Both the position numbers and the translations under genes were made by a program. Shown here piece after piece: positions 34,893-46,655 of a stretch of DNA of 64,000 bases (its first letter is position 1; every line of letters begins with the position of its first letter). Source of the DNA: Rhynchopus sp. YZ270_cl-10 (taxonomy: Eukaryota > Euglenozoa > Diplonemea > Diplonemida > Diplonemidae); NCBI GenBank assembly GCA_964035575.1, contig OZ037881.1:992001-1056000 (forward strand). Direction: 5' to 3'. Below the pieces are notes generated by a model, which saw only the letters and a program-made list of their open reading frames with translations, had not been told where the DNA came from and made no database searches.

Positions 34893-34910
34893 TTTACATG
34901 GGAACATTTT

Positions 34911-34962
34911 TATTGATCCCTCCTATGCTATCAATATATTGAATGCATATGTTGAAATACTT
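34911..34962 (+). repeat. Family F repeat, copy 1
   Basis: TTGATCCCTC leader, CTATCAATATATTGAATG hairpin, CATATGTTGAAAT. Matches 43126 and 52058. Confidence 0.7.
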
Positions 34963-35169
34963 TACATGGGTATTACATATCCAGTGTGCTTCTTATTTAC
35001 TCTCGATAGAGTTGTCTGAACCATCTTTGACATGAAAATGTAGAACCCAGTCAAAGCGACCTCCAAAAAAAGTCAATTTGTCTGATTTCTGCCTTTTTTC
35101 TTCTCCTCCTTTGAGTACCTGCGGAGGAAGGTGTGTGTGTGTGTGTTTTTTTTTTTATTTATAGGGTGG

Positions 35170-35310
35170 GGTAATGACTGTATACCTGCTTACAGCTTCC
35201 CTGTAAACCACTCCCATGCGCATCACTCCGGGGTTCGATAACCCGCGGAGTGTCAGTGCCTGCGTCCCAGAGGCGTTTTGCACTATCAACTTCACTTTTT
35301 TTTTTTGCAG
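35170..35310 (+). repeat. Composite G/C repeat, copy 2
   Basis: GACTGTATACCTGCTTACAG leader, hairpin CACTCCGGGGTTCGATAACC to CGGAGTG, then AGTGCCTGCGTCCCAGAGG, CGTTTTGCACTATCAACTTC and a T-run. The most complete copy. Confidence 0.88.
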
Positions 35311-36080
35311 AAAGTTTCTTTTCTTTTAGGCGTTAACACTTTCATCCTCTCTTTTAAAACACCGAAAGCCCCCCTTTCCCGATGAGGGTTCGGGAGGGGT
35401 GAAAATATTTTTTTAAAAAAAGCCAAAATAATAAAGTGGTGATTACAAGAAATGGGTATGGGAGATAAACATACTGCCCTTCCCATCCCATCCCCTCTCC
35501 TCAATACCAGCCTCAAGTCTTCTTGAATCTCTCTCTTCCTTTTTTTTGTTGTTGTCTCCGTTTTTAGCTCAATTTTTTTGGCTTGTCAACAAAAAGGGGT
35601 GCGCATGATTTTTCAAAATATTACAATGGAAACCGCACCTTTCATTTTTCCTTCACACGCCGTGTCATGGGTTATTGTATTTTTTTAGCCGCCAAAATAG
35701 TTGTAAGCCAAAAACGCTTTTGTAAAATATTGAGATTTTTTTTGTTTAGATTTGGCGTTGCATGTGTCCCGCCTTTTGACGCACCCATGCACGCATCTTT
35801 CAAATTTTCTCATAATTTTGTTTCCGCGTTTTCTTTTTCTTTTTTGGCAGACTGTCAACTGGCTAAGACTACTGTCCTACCCTACAATAGACATGTTACG
35901 TACAAGCAACAGTGTGTGAGATTACAAGCTGAGAGACGAAGCCTGAGGTGTCACTGGGGGGGACGAGGGGGGAATCAATACAAGAGGTACCTCTTGTATT
36001 CGCCCCCCCCTCCTACTCTACCAGTAATGTATGGTATTTTTCTCCTATTTTTTTCTTTTTCCCTTCTTTTCCTTTTGGAG

Positions 36081-36130
36081 GTAGGTGACTAAGCAAGAAC
36101 AGCTTAGGTTCATCTTATAAACTTTTCTTT
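36081..36130 (+). repeat. Family A repeat
   Basis: AGGTGACTAAGC, variant loop AAGAACA, GCTTAGGTTCATCTT, ATAAACTTTTC: the stem is perfect although the loop differs. Confidence 0.8.
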
Positions 36131-36885
36131 TTTGATTTATGTTCCTCTTTATGTCATTTTTAAAACAAAACAAAATAAAACATTATTTTTCTCTCTCTGT
36201 TACAACTGCCCTGTGCGGACAAATAGCAAACTTCTTTACACTAAAGTCAAGCATAACCGAATGTCCATTACGACGGGGTGTTGTCGTGCATCCAGTCTTT
36301 CTGAGACTGGACTGCACACAAAAACTCATTTCGAAGAGACTCCGGGCCAAAATTTTTTGTGATTTTTTCCCCTTTGATTTAAGAAGCCAGGATAAATCAC
36401 TGAATGAGGCATTAAGACTTGGTGTTTCAGGTTTGTGTCCTGCTTTCAGGAAAGTTTTTTTCCTAAAAATAAAATGTTCCAACAGCTTTCCCCAAAAAAA
36501 AAGTACCCCAACTTAAAATAACATTATTCTTCTCGTCTGGAAAGCGTTCTTCTACCCCCCATTCCCAACATGTGTGCGAACTCACAATGCAAAAAAAAAA
36601 GTAAATCGTTGAGTACGGAGCCCGCTTTTGGGTGATTGTTCGAAACAAAAAAGATTTATTTTTTTTCCCTATTTTTTTGGAGTGAAATTTGGTGATCAAT
36701 CGTTCTGTATCTTCCCTGTTTTTTTCCTTACCTTCTTGGGTCTTCAACCCTTCGCGAAACAGCGTTACAAGAGAAGGGGGTGACATCTAAAAGAACATTA
36801 TTGCACCAAAAAAAAGAGTCGTTTCACACAATGTCTTTGCATGGGAGAATCGTTTTTCTTAGAGAAGAATTTGTTACATTTTCTT

Positions 36886-36910
36886 GTGCTTTCTGGTCAG
36901 AAAGTATCAG
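36886..36910 (+). repeat. Family E repeat, short
   Basis: GCTTTCTGGTCAGAAAGTATC: CTTTCTG/CAGAAAG stem. Confidence 0.5.
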
Positions 36911-36971
36911 ATTTTTTTTTTTTTTTTTGTGGCTCTCTTGTCAGACTTGACGTGTCGTTTTTCTTTTTCTC

Positions 36972-37005
36972 TCGAGGCGCTTGCACTTTCAACTTTTCGT
37001 TTCTC
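36972..37005 (+). repeat. Family C tail
   Basis: CGAGGCGCTTGCACTTTCAA then CTTTTCGTTTCTC. Confidence 0.5.
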
Positions 37006-37286
37006 TTTTTTTTACATCTTGAATTAACCCTCCCATTTGTGAAATTCTCCTTTCCCTTTTTTTTTCCTCTTCCAAGAATGAAGAAGTAACATCTCAGCTC
37101 ACCTACGTCGTAAAATCTTTGGCATTTTTCTTTTTTTTTTCTTTTCATGAAACTACCGTAACCGTTTAAAAAAATATGGGGACATTACGGTAACGTCTTT
37201 CTCTTTGCCAAATGAGATAATTTCCACGGTGTGTCTTTCTGGTTGTTCTACTATTAACTACGTGAGGGTCCAAGGAGGGTTCCTCA

Positions 37287-37320
<34 letters not shown>

Positions 37321-37874
37321 GGTGGTCAAGCACAGCAAAGGCATTAGCTCCATCCCCGCAATTTTATGTTTAAAGATGTGTCACGTGATCCACCCTGTCA
37401 ACTTTTATTATTCTTTTTTGAAGTTTTTTTTTTCAAACCCATTTTCAAAAAAAAAGTACCCCCTCCCCTCCCATCAGGCCCCCAAAAAAAAAATGCATGC
37501 AACTATTTATCCCTAAAGATCCCCTCCTCCGCCAAGACAGAAATCTGTTTTTTCCCCCAGATATCCCCCCTGTTTTGGATACGGAGTGCCTTTTTGTTTT
37601 AAATAAAAAGACATTTGTTTCGTTTACCTATTACTCTAAAAAACCCCCCCCAAACCCAAGCCCTTTCAAGAAGTGGATTTTCTGTGAAAATGTCCACAGT
37701 TTTTTTTTTTTTTTTTTAAACCTCACCGTGCTGCACTTAATGCGCACATAACGCCCTGAAATAGTAGTTTCCTAAGATAAAAAAGGCGTTGGGCTAAGCA
37801 CATATCCAAAAAAAACCCGCGTGTTGACAATCTATACAGTGCCGCCCCTTGTCGAATTATCAAAAAAAAAGATA

Positions 37875-37930
37875 TATAGTGGAGCACACTCTAGGGTGGC
37901 TACACTAATACAGCCAAGTTTCCAAAAAGA
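37875..37930 (+). repeat. Family H repeat, copy 2
   Basis: TATAGTGGAGCACACTC, TAGGGTGGCTACACTA, ATACAGCCAAGTTTCC; near-identical to 15713. Confidence 0.87.
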
Positions 37931-38054
37931 AAAAATCCTGTTTCAGTTCAGTATTCAGTTTCCTTTATTCTTTTATGTGGCGGTGTCCTTCGTGACCCCC
38001 AAAACAATGGCCAGTTTGTTTATTTGTTGAGCGTCTTCGTGCTCCGATGAAACG

Positions 38055-38122
38055 TGAGGCGTTCCGCACTTTTCAACTTCTCTTTTGTTTAAGATGTGAA
38101 TGTAAGGTTTCATCTTACAAAA
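38055..38122 (+). repeat. C tail followed by family B repeat
   Basis: GAGGCGTTCCGCACTTTTCA, then ACTTCTC; next AAGATGTGAATG pairs AAGATG with CATCTT and ends ACAAAA. Two families in tandem. Confidence 0.6.
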
Positions 38123-38580
38123 TAAAAAGTTTTCATTTTGTGGAAAATCTGAATGTGTCCGTCAAGGCCCGTTCATTTTTTCTGGTTTCATGTCTTTTTT
38201 TGGCAGGAAAAAATGTCTGTTTTTTCTTTTAAAAAACAGGACCAGTTTTCTACCTGCAAAAAAAAAAAATTTTTTTTTCTCCCTCTGTAGTTTGCTGTCT
38301 GTTCTAAATACCCCAAACACTGTGCCGTCGTTCATTGCTTTTCTTTTTTTTGGCGCTTAGTGACTCTGTAGCATACAAGAAAAACAAAAAAATTCCACGC
38401 CTTCTCATACAATACACACTCCCTTCACCGAAACATTACAAACCCTCGTCCACTATACACATACACACCATATTTTTATTGGAAAGAAAACAGCACAAAG
38501 AAAACAAGAACCCCTTTGGTGCAGGCTTCTTTATTACTTCGGAAGAATTCCATCGCGTCCACACAACAATTTTTTTTTCT

Positions 38581-38660
38581 CACTCCGGGGTTCGATAACC
38601 CCACGGAGTGTCAGTGCCCTGCGTCCCAGAGGCGTTTTGCACTATCAATTTCACCCCCCC
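38581..38660 (+). repeat. Composite G/C repeat, copy 3
   Basis: CACTCCGGGGTTCGATAACC to ACGGAGTG, then CCTGCGTCCCAGAGGCG and TTTTGCACTATCAATTTCAC; the leader is missing. Confidence 0.85.
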
Positions 38661-39255
38661 TTTTTTTTCCCCCTCTCCATTCCCGTTCTCCAAACTACCC
38701 TCTGTCCCACCCCCATCCGCGCGTGTAGTCCTAGGGTACCCACGTGAGCACGTTGTTCTAAAGGTGACGAAGCACTATGAGGTTTGGCGCCCTACAACCA
38801 GGTTCTTTATGTTGTAACGAAATAAATAATGAAAAATACAGATGGTTCTACAAAAAAGGGGAAAAAGTGGTGTGCAGACCCAGCCGCAATACACAAAATA
38901 CAGCTGCGTTTTCTTTGAGTTTAGGACGGGTTTTGTTTATCTCGTCTCTAGCTTTTTCAGTACAAAGTGGCATTGAGTACATCTTACCGAACCATTTCTT
39001 GCTAATCGCTGTGCACAAAAAAGGGCGCATTTCGTCTCAGGTTTTCTTTCTCTTCTTGGTCTACCTTTTTTATGTAATCAAACCCCTTATTCTTACTACC
39101 CCTTACCCTTAAAAAGCGTTTGTTTTTCTTCTTCTGTAGTGAACTGTGTGGCAAACCAACATATCCAGGGAAATAGCTTGAAAACCCAAGTTATTTCGCT
39201 GAACAGATCAAAAAAAAAAAATCCCATCGCTCGTCTGCGGTGACGTAAAAGTGTT

Positions 39256-39296
39256 GAGTATAGTGGAGCACACTCTAGGGTGGCTACACTAATACA
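39256..39296 (+). repeat. Family H repeat, copy 3
   Basis: AGTATAGTGGAGCACACTC, TAGGGTGGCTACACTAATAC; directly upstream of an L copy. Confidence 0.87.
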
Positions 39297-39317
39297 AAAA
39301 CGTGAGTGAACTTTTGG

Positions 39318-39390
39318 ACAGTGGAGATTGCACAAACTGTGGCAACACAACCCGAGGCAACTACACTAATCCAACAATTCATCAAAAAAA
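39318..39390 (+). repeat. Family L repeat, copy 2
   Basis: AGTGGAGATTGCACAAACTG, GGCAACACAACCCGAGG, CAACTACACTAATCCAACAA. Its flank GTGAGTGAACTT also matches the reverse copy at 16926. Confidence 0.9.
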
Positions 39391-39698
39391 ATGTGATAAC
39401 AAGAGACCAGGCTAAAGTTCAAACCGCTCACTGCGAAGAGGAATTGGCTCGCTGAAGTCCAAAAAAGGGGGGAGGAAAATGTGGACAGTCTCTCAGACCC
39501 ACGAGGTCCAATCAGATTTTTTTGTGGTATGGAAAACGGCCTTTTTTAATGCGCGGTTCCGAATCCAAAACATGGAGTACGTCAAGAGAGGTGCACTTTT
39601 TTTTTTTTGTTCCCTTGTCAGAAATTTGACAATGTACTTCCAGGGTATGTTTAACATGATGCAATCGGTTTTTTTTTAGTTCTTAACATTTTCCTTCT

Positions 39699-39745
39699 AA
39701 GATGACTAAGTACGAGAGGCTTAGGTTCATCAAAACTTTTTCTTT
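39699..39745 (+). repeat. Family A repeat
   Basis: AAGATGACTAAGTACGAGAG, GCTTAGGTTCATC, AAAACTTTTTC. Confidence 0.82.
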
Positions 39746-39899
39746 GATTTGTAAAAATCGTGGCTGCTATCTAGTAGTCTCTTTTATCAAGAAAAAAGTT
39801 TCGTTGATTTTGCCCATCCCCATCTGTTTTTTTCCCCTCTTTCTTTTTTCCTTCTTTTTAAGTGTCCATCTTTCGATTGAAAATTATCTTAATCATTTT

Positions 39900-39945
39900 A
39901 AGTGCTTGCGTCCGCCGGTGTCCAGCGAGACGTTCTGCACACTCA
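39900..39945 (+). repeat. Family C repeat, variant
   Basis: AGTGCTTGCGTCCGCCGG, then GAGACGTTCTGCACAC. Confidence 0.5.
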
Positions 39946-40041
39946 TGTTCTCCTTAATGTTGTATCTTGTATTGCACACTTTTCTTGTTACGGAATTTGG
40001 TATACAATTTCCATCAGAGCCAAACTTGTTCTTCCGTTCAA

Positions 40042-40325
40042 AGTGCAGGTTACAGGCCCTCCGATACGTTGACCAAGCTATTGGTCTTGTACAGGTTGTT
40101 CCATATAAGGCTCTTCGTCTTATGAAATTATTTTTTTTAAAAGGTGCAGGTCACAGGCCCTATACGTTGACCTAGTTATTGGTCTTGTACAGGGTATTCC
40201 GTATAAGGGTGTTCGTCTTGTAATATTTTTTTAAAGGTGCAAGTTACAGCCCCCCGTACGTTGACCAAGCTATTGGTCTTGTACAGGGTATTTCCATACA
40301 AGGCTGTTTCAGCTTATAAACTTTT
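40042..40325 (+). repeat. Family K: three tandem ~95-bp hairpin units
   Basis: Units at about 40042, 40141 and 40234. Each has GTGCARGTYACAG, then TACGTTGACCAAGCTATTGG, TCTTGTACAGG and an A-like tail (TTCGTCTTATGAAA or CAGCTTATAAACTTTTT). GACCAA/TTGGTC and GTAC/GTAC form a stem. Confidence 0.85.
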
Positions 40326-40357
40326 TCTCTTTTCTCGATTATAAGTATCGACATCTT

Positions 40358-42323
40358 ATAATTTAGGGAGATAGTCAGACTTACCCTACCCTATTTTGAA
40401 AAAGTTCAGACTTGCCCTATGAAAAAGTTCAGACTTGCCCGAAAATAAGTTCAGACTTGCCCTAAAAGTGTTTTTAGGGCAAGTCTGAACTTATTTTTAG
40501 GGCAAACACTTTTTTTAGGGCAAGTCTGAACTTTTTTAGGGCAAGTCTGAACTTTTTTAGGGCAAGTCTGAACTTATTTTTAGGGTAAGTCTGAACTTAT
40601 TTTAGGGCAACAAGTCAGGCCACTTTGGCTGGGGCACTCTTGGGGCCCCATGGTATGGTGGTATGACTTGTTTCATTGCCCTAAAATGCCTAACCGAGCC
40701 GGAGCCCAAAAATTGATGCCAGAAACCACCAGCCACCCGGAAAGGGTGAACAGGCAGTCCACGTTGGGCCAGAACCGGTTACAAAGGAAGCCGTGTTCTG
40801 GGGCAACGTGGGGCGCAAAGTTTTACAATTTTCATGCACGGGTGCTCCACAAATTACCAAGTATTCCTTCTTTGTTGAATTGAGAGAGAGTCAGTGTTTA
40901 GCTACCACGCGGGTTTGCTTAGAATCCTTCGAGGCCGGCACAATTTTATTTATGTGGTCGGTTAAGACATGCCTATTGAAGAACAACGAGGTCATCGTTG
41001 AAAGGAGCGAACTCCCCTTCCCACAACATCTCTCACATTTCAACTCAGAATTCATACTTGGTTATTTGCTTTGTCCATACGCAATCAAATTGTCATGCTT
41101 TCAAGAGCATGCCTGGCCAAAATGCAACAACGTGGAAAAATTGTTGTTGTTCCAAAAGGCAACAAGACCACCCACAACAAGGGGTTGAATTGTGCACTGT
41201 CCGGGGGAGCGCAAAGTTTTTTCCCTGTACACAGTGGACACATCTTTATCACTTTGTTCCCACGGGGACACATTTGGATACTGCACGCCTGCAGAAGTGC
41301 CAAACATGTCCGCACGTGGAGTGGAGTGTCCATCATGTTTTCCTGGTTTCCAAAAAGCAGTTTTCTTGCACTTACTATTTGCCCCGGTGTCTGGCAATAG
41401 AAGTGGCTAACATTGTAATGAGTAGCATATACATACCGTTGATCCAAATGAGTAAGGCGACCAACAAGTCCTCTGGACTTTTTTGTTGTGACGACAATCG
41501 CGGAGTAATCCCGGAGAATTACATCCTCGTATAAAAAGTTAAAGGTAGAGGTGGGGAAACTGTAGCTATAGAAATAGTTGTTGCAGTAGTGCAGACACCC
41601 GAGGGTGCACCACTATGCTTTTCTTTGGTTGTATCGACAATTTTACGTACATGATGTAGGACCTGTACAATGTCGCCCAAAGGCTTTGTACTTACTGCAG
41701 TAATCGGTATTTTTTTTTTGTTACTACTACGTCGTGTTCTATGAGGAGTCGCGTTTGGGTGCGGAAGTCTTTTTTCTGGTCTCTGTTCTGTACGGGTCTC
41801 GGATCGTGGTGCGGTACTGCGGTGCGGTACCTGAGAGTTTTTTAGAGTGATGATAAAGGTCAGAGGGTTTTCCCCTCCCATTTGTGTCATTATTTAATTT
41901 TGCTCGGAAAGTGGGGTGTCCTGGACACGAGGAAATTCAGTTGCATGGAAAAAAAGCTCCATACCATAGGTTGCTCATTTCACTACCAGGACTCGTCGCG
42001 AATAGCCCATACGTGCCCTAAACAGAAACGCAAAAACGACGACCGCCGGGCTCTGTAACCCAAGAGCCCCCAGCTTGCCCAATAAATAAGTGCAGGGTTG
42101 CCCTAAAAAAGTTCAGACTTGCCCTAAAAAAGTTCAGACTTGCCCTAAAAAAAGTGTTTGCCCTAAAAATAAGTTCAGACTTGCCCGAAATAAGTTCAGA
42201 CTTGCCCGAAATAAGTTCAGACTTGCCCTAAAAACACTTTTAGGGCAAGTCTGAACTTATTTCGGGCAAGTCTGAACTTTTTCAAAATAGGGTAGGGTAA
42301 ATCTGACTATTTCCCTATAATTT
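40358..42323. mobile_element. 1.95-kb DNA transposon with iterated subterminal motifs
   Basis: Element 40365-42316. Ends AGGGAGATAGTCAGACTTAC (left) and its inverted near-match AGGGAAATAGTCAGATTTAC (right, reverse complement), with ATAATTT outside both ends (7 bp, perhaps 8). The first and last ~250 bp carry about fifteen copies, in both orientations, of GTTCAGACTTGCCC. The interior has several medium open frames (plus-strand 40793-41188 and 40998-41534, minus-strand 41519-41890) that match no transposase I recognise. Family unassigned; hAT-like by duplication length only. Confidence 0.78.
41519..41890 (-). CDS. Unidentified ORF inside the 1.95-kb element
   Basis: A 123-codon frame within the element, on the minus strand. 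It is basic in the middle (PHRTRRSSNKKK) and ends hydrophobic. No family recognised; it may be a transposon accessory gene or chance. Listed because it is the longest frame inside the element with balanced composition on that strand. Confidence 0.25.
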   Translation of the reverse strand: MTQMGGENPLTFIITLKNSQVPHRSTAPRSETRTEQRPEKRLPHPNATPHRTRRSSNKKKIPITAVSTKPLGDIVQVLHHVRKIVDTTKEKHSGAPSGVCTTATTISIATVSPPLPLTFYTRM

Positions 42324-43125
42324 AATCCCCATATTGAGGGGTAAAAGTATGTCCAGGGGAGAGTCACTGGGATCAAAAGTCCATTTCTTCGACTTTAAAA
42401 TTTGGACCGTTCTTAGTGCAAAAGAAACGATACATTCGAAACTCCCCTGGAGATGTCGGAAATAAATTTCCACCCGGTGTTGACCCACCACCCCAGAGAT
42501 TACCTTTTCTTCTTGCAAGAATGTGAATATCTGGGGATGTTTTTTTTCTCTCCTTTTTATGTGGCTTTTTTAAAGATGTGCACGTACACGCGGCTTTATT
42601 TGTTTTTCTTCTATACGCATTGTTTTCAGTAAGAAACTACCGTATATGAAACTTTTTTTTTTTATTTTTTGAAGGACATTTTCATCATATTGAACCATGT
42701 TATCGGTCCTTTGGGATACAATTTTTGTATCTTCCAATTACGACCGTTTTCATGGAGCTGGGATTGGTGGTTCTTGAGGGAAAAGAGAGAAGGCTGCGGG
42801 CAACATTGAGCACCCCTTTTCGTGCTTTCTTTTGCGAGGTTTTCAATCTTTTTTTTTTTTTGTGACAACTGCCTTGCAAAGGTTGTAGGGGAGGAAATGA
42901 AAACATATCTGAGTTGTGCCCGAATTTTTTGGTGTGAGCGATGTAAACACGACACAACTTATTCACAGAAAAGTTTTTGATTTTGTCCCTACACACTCCA
43001 CAAAAATCCGGTGCGATCAACGAAAAATTCTTTTTCTGATTTCGTTTCTTTCTTTATCAGACTAGCTTAAACTCAGATAACAGTTTTTATTTTTTTTTTC
43101 TCTCTTTTTTTTCTTCTTCATTTTT

Positions 43126-43178
43126 GTTGATCCCTCACCATATACTATCAATTTATTGATTGCATATGATGAAAATTC
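43126..43178 (+). repeat. Family F repeat, copy 2
   Basis: TTGATCCCTCACCATATACT, ATCAATTTATTGATTGC, ATATGATGAAAAT. The stem ATCAAT/ATTGAT is perfect. Confidence 0.82.
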
Positions 43179-43374
43179 TTCTTCTTCATTTTTGGTTCCT
43201 CCATTGTTTTGCACTCTTCGCAGGCGCATCTAAGGAGGTGTTGGGTTTTTGTTTTTCTTGCAAAAAGATATGCCTTTGGGTGACAAGCTCGAGCTATCTT
43301 TTTATCTTTACATTTTTTTGTTTGTTATTTTCATAGCTTTTCCAAAAAGAAAGTCATATGAAAATTCATTGGGT

Positions 43375-43633
43375 TACTGGGGGGGGCCGAATAGTGGATC
43401 CCCCCTAAATAGTAGATCCCCCCCTGTATAAATTTTTTTCCACATATTACCACAACTACTCAAAACATGAAATCTGTTGCTTTATTGGACTCATCGGGCA
43501 TTTTTGTGACCTGGACATGGGGGTCAGACTCCACTTTCGAGCACCTAAAATATGGTCAAAAAAATTGGAGTCTAAAATTTAGGGGGGGATCTACTATTCA
43601 AAGGGGGGATCTACTATTCGACCCCCCCCAGTA
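43375..43633. mobile_element. TA-flanked MITE with G-run ends
   Basis: Element 43377-43631 (255 bp). Left CTGGGGGGGGCCGAATAGTG, right inverted with TCGAATAGTA; both ends also carry inverted copies of AGTAGATCCCCCC. TA lies at both edges. Nonautonomous Tc1/mariner-type by duplication. Confidence 0.82.
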
Positions 43634-43645
43634 AAAAAAAATTGT

Positions 43646-43818
43646 TTTTATTGCATTTGTGACAACTTTTTTTGCATTCTATTATGTAACCTACTGCCAC
43701 TTTATACAACTCCTGGCGCTTTATGGACACCCCATAAAGTGCCAAACTAAAAAATAAAGTGGGTTTTTACATTCTTTGTTTAGGAATGCTTGAAATTGTC
43801 ACCAAAATGCAATAAAAT
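43646..43818. mobile_element. Inverted-repeat element, ~170 bp
   Basis: TTTATTGCATTTGTGACAA at the left mirrored by TTGTCACCAAAATGCAATAA at the right; sits directly beside the previous MITE. Confidence 0.65.
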
Positions 43819-44194
43819 CACCTTATCAACAATATGGGTCATATTGCCTCTCCAAATCGGTTCACACCTCTTCGGGTCACGAAGGGGGAAGGCCTGATTC
43901 TTGAAGTGAAATAATGGACCCATTTTGTTAATAAATTAGCTATTATTTGGCTTGACCAGATTCTTTTCTGCGTTTGTGTTAATCAAACCCGTTTTCTTTT
44001 TTCTCTTCGTATCGTCACTGCTGCAAAAAACGCACATAAAAATCATGGTTTCAAAAAGATCTTGGGAGTAAGATTTTCGTGTCCGCGGGGAGATTTCAAG
44101 ATTTCAATGAAATGAAATCAAGTAACATGGATGTAGAATAGTACGTAACGTACGTTTTTATGTTACGTCACGTGAGCGAAAAAAGGGAGGGGAG

Positions 44195-44231
<37 letters not shown>

Positions 44232-44406
44232 TTGGCATTTCGCCACGATTCTGAAAAACCCGACAGCGATAGCGAACGCCTGGTTTTTGTTAGAAAAAAA
44301 ACCCCCCCTCCTGACATGTTTTTGATACCAACTTTATTAAAATGTGGACATTAATCTTTTGACTGTGGATGTCATCTTTTGAATCCCCTTTTTCTTTTCT
44401 TCACTT

Positions 44407-44450
44407 AAGGTGACTGAGTATGAAAGATTTAGAATCATCTTCATCTTTTT
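44407..44450 (+). repeat. Family A repeat
   Basis: AAGGTGACTGAGTATGAAAG, ATTTAGAATCATCTTCATC. Confidence 0.6.
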
Positions 44451-44715
44451 TCCTCTTTTACGCTGACATTGACCAAAACATGCATCTTAATTTTGTATTT
44501 TTTTTCTTTCTGATTGTTTCCTGATCGATAGAGTAACAAAGTAAATAAGCTCCTTAAGGGTTCTTACTGAGAGTGCTATGCGAATTTCCCATGAAGTTTG
44601 CACCTACAAACCTCGCCAAGTGACCGTCTCTGCCGTTCCTTAGCGCCACAATCACAACTGGTGATCGGCAAACCACACCGTTATTTTTCTAAATAATCAA
44701 AGCGTGTGTCTTTTG

Positions 44716-44717
44716 TA

Positions 44718-44779
<62 letters not shown>

Positions 44780-44815
44780 CTTTTCTCTTTGAATGGAAAG
44801 TATGACATTATGGAA
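44716..44815 (+). repeat. (TC)n microsatellite inside a family E hairpin
   Basis: TACTTTC is followed by about 28 TC units, then TTTTCTCTTTGAATGGAAAG and TATGA, the right arm of family E. Confidence 0.75.
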
Positions 44816-45053
44816 TTGCATAAATTATTTCTGCTTCAGAAGGGGTGTGGACAAAATGGCGTCTTCACCATTACCATCCTAGATAAAAGGAGAGCTGATA
44901 ATAATCGATGCATGTGTTTTTGCACGAAATATTTGCAAAACTCCGTTAAAAAAATGCTTCGAAAAAAGGGAAAAGTTGGAATAGTGTTACCGAAATTCTG
45001 TCAGGGATCCTGTCAATATAGGGGGTGTCATTTTATGATTTCTACCTGATTTT

Positions 45054-45130
45054 TACTGGGTACTGGGTACTGGGTACTGGGTACTGGGTACTGGGTACTG
45101 GGTACTGGGTACTGGGTACTGGGTACTGGC
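45054..45130 (+). repeat. (TACTGGG)10 satellite
   Basis: Ten exact 7-mers then TACTGGC. The unit differs by one base from the TACTGTG array at 32065. TGTCAATAT occurs on both sides (45011 and about 45147). Confidence 0.95.
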
Positions 45131-45576
45131 AAAAGTGTTAAGGAACTGTCAATATCGGCATTTTCGGGGACACAATGGAAAAAAAAAACTTAAATTTTTA
45201 CCAAGAAAAAGAAGGGGCTAATATACGGATAGTGTAAGCAATTCATTCATTGTACACTAACACAAATTTTTGGTTTTTTTCTGTTCATCTTCTGGTGTGC
45301 AATGCTTTTTTTTTGCATCCTATTGAGTCCGCTCAGAAGGATTTTCAATACTGTGATGGTGGGCATGAACTCAACCATTCTCCGTGTGGTTCAGATGCGT
45401 CTTGCCACGATTTTCATTTTTTTTTAAAATTTTTTGCATTTTTCCCTCTCTTCTTGCTTCGTTCTTCCTCCAGTTGGTTTTTTTTTTTCTCTCTCTTTTT
45501 TTTTGCATGAGTTATTCACATATCACAATAATGCATCCCCCCCATTTCCCAAACCAATACAGGGAAAATGACTTTT

Positions 45577-45653
45577 ACACCCACGTTACTAATACCCATT
45601 TACGATAATACCCAGTGGGTATTATCGTAAATGGGTATTAGTAACGTGGGTGT
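45577..45653. repeat. 77-bp near-perfect palindrome
   Basis: ACACCCACGTTACTAATACC at the left is mirrored exactly at the right around CCCAGTGGG. CAGGG lies upstream and ACCCCT downstream, but no target duplication matches. Confidence 0.85.
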
Positions 45654-45852
45654 TATGATAATTACCCCTATTTAATTTTGAATACAGTACATAACCCGCC
45701 TCTTTTGGTAGGTAGTCGATGCAAAAACAAAAACAAAAAAAGGGATAAATATTTGCATGCAGAAGTAACCCCCCCATCTGGCCCTTTTTTCACAAAAAAA
45801 GCCACCTTATCTTTGCCTTTGTGTTTCCAAGGATAAGCTAACAAAAAAACAA

Positions 45853-45905
45853 TTATAGTGGAGTTCATCTTCGGGTGTCTACACTAAAACAACCAAGTTT
45901 TCAAA
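45853..45905 (+). repeat. Family H repeat, copy 4 (UUCG loop)
   Basis: TATAGTGGAG, CATCTTCGGGTG, CTACACTA; the apex reads C(UUCG)G in RNA. Tail ACAACCAAGTTTTC. Confidence 0.85.
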
Positions 45906-46605
45906 AAAACAAAAAACAAAAAAACGAACCCTAAAGTAGCAAAAACTTCTTAAAAAACACCCATTTCCCATTGCCCTCTCCCACCCCGTATCTTGTTCAC
46001 ACCTTGTTCGTCCCCGAACTCAACAAAACAAAAATGTGTAGCCAAACACCCCCCTCTTTCCCATCACAACCAAACTATTTGTAGCCCCTAAAAAAAAAAA
46101 AAAAAACAACAAAAAAAGCCAAAATTGAAGATCGACCCTAATTATCCACCAAGGGAGGTACGTCACCAGTTCGCTCCATTTCGCTGGATTTCGCCCTATA
46201 CTGATCAAGAAATATTTTCCCGGCTATTTCCGACTATTTTTCCGCCCAAAATATCGGGCGTGGTAGGTCATAAAATGGCCCAAAAATTCAAATAAATCTC
46301 AAGAAAAAAAATCATCAAGTCAAAATTTCAGTTATTTTACGGCGATTTTGGTGCCCGAGGAAAACGAATTTTTTCTGTTTCAGAGGTTTTTGAGCTTTGA
46401 CTATTTTGAGGTACCTCCAAGGTGGGTGATTTAGGCGACTGTCGACACAAACAAAACATAGGCCTAACCTTCGTGTGACATTGAGTAAAAACCATTTTGT
46501 CGTTTTTTTTTTTTTCCTTTTTTTGTTTTTTTGTTTTTTTGACAGTGGTCGACTTGTCAATACCACTGTCACCACTGATACCACAAAACACTAGCGTTGC
46601 TTTTT

Positions 46606-46645
46606 AAGGTGACTGAACGAAGGCGAAGACTCACCTAACATTTTT
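46606..46645 (+). repeat. Degenerate family A repeat
   Basis: AAGGTGACTGAACGAAGGCG, AAGACTCACCTAACATTTTT. Confidence 0.4.
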
Positions 46646-46655
46646 TTCTCCCTTC

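Noticed and set aside
45054-45130. Telomeric repeat
   Set aside because: TACTGGG is not a known telomere unit and the array is internal and short.
45560-45669. CAGGG-ended hAT element around the 77-bp palindrome
   Set aside because: Ends are only roughly inverted and no 8-bp duplication could be found.
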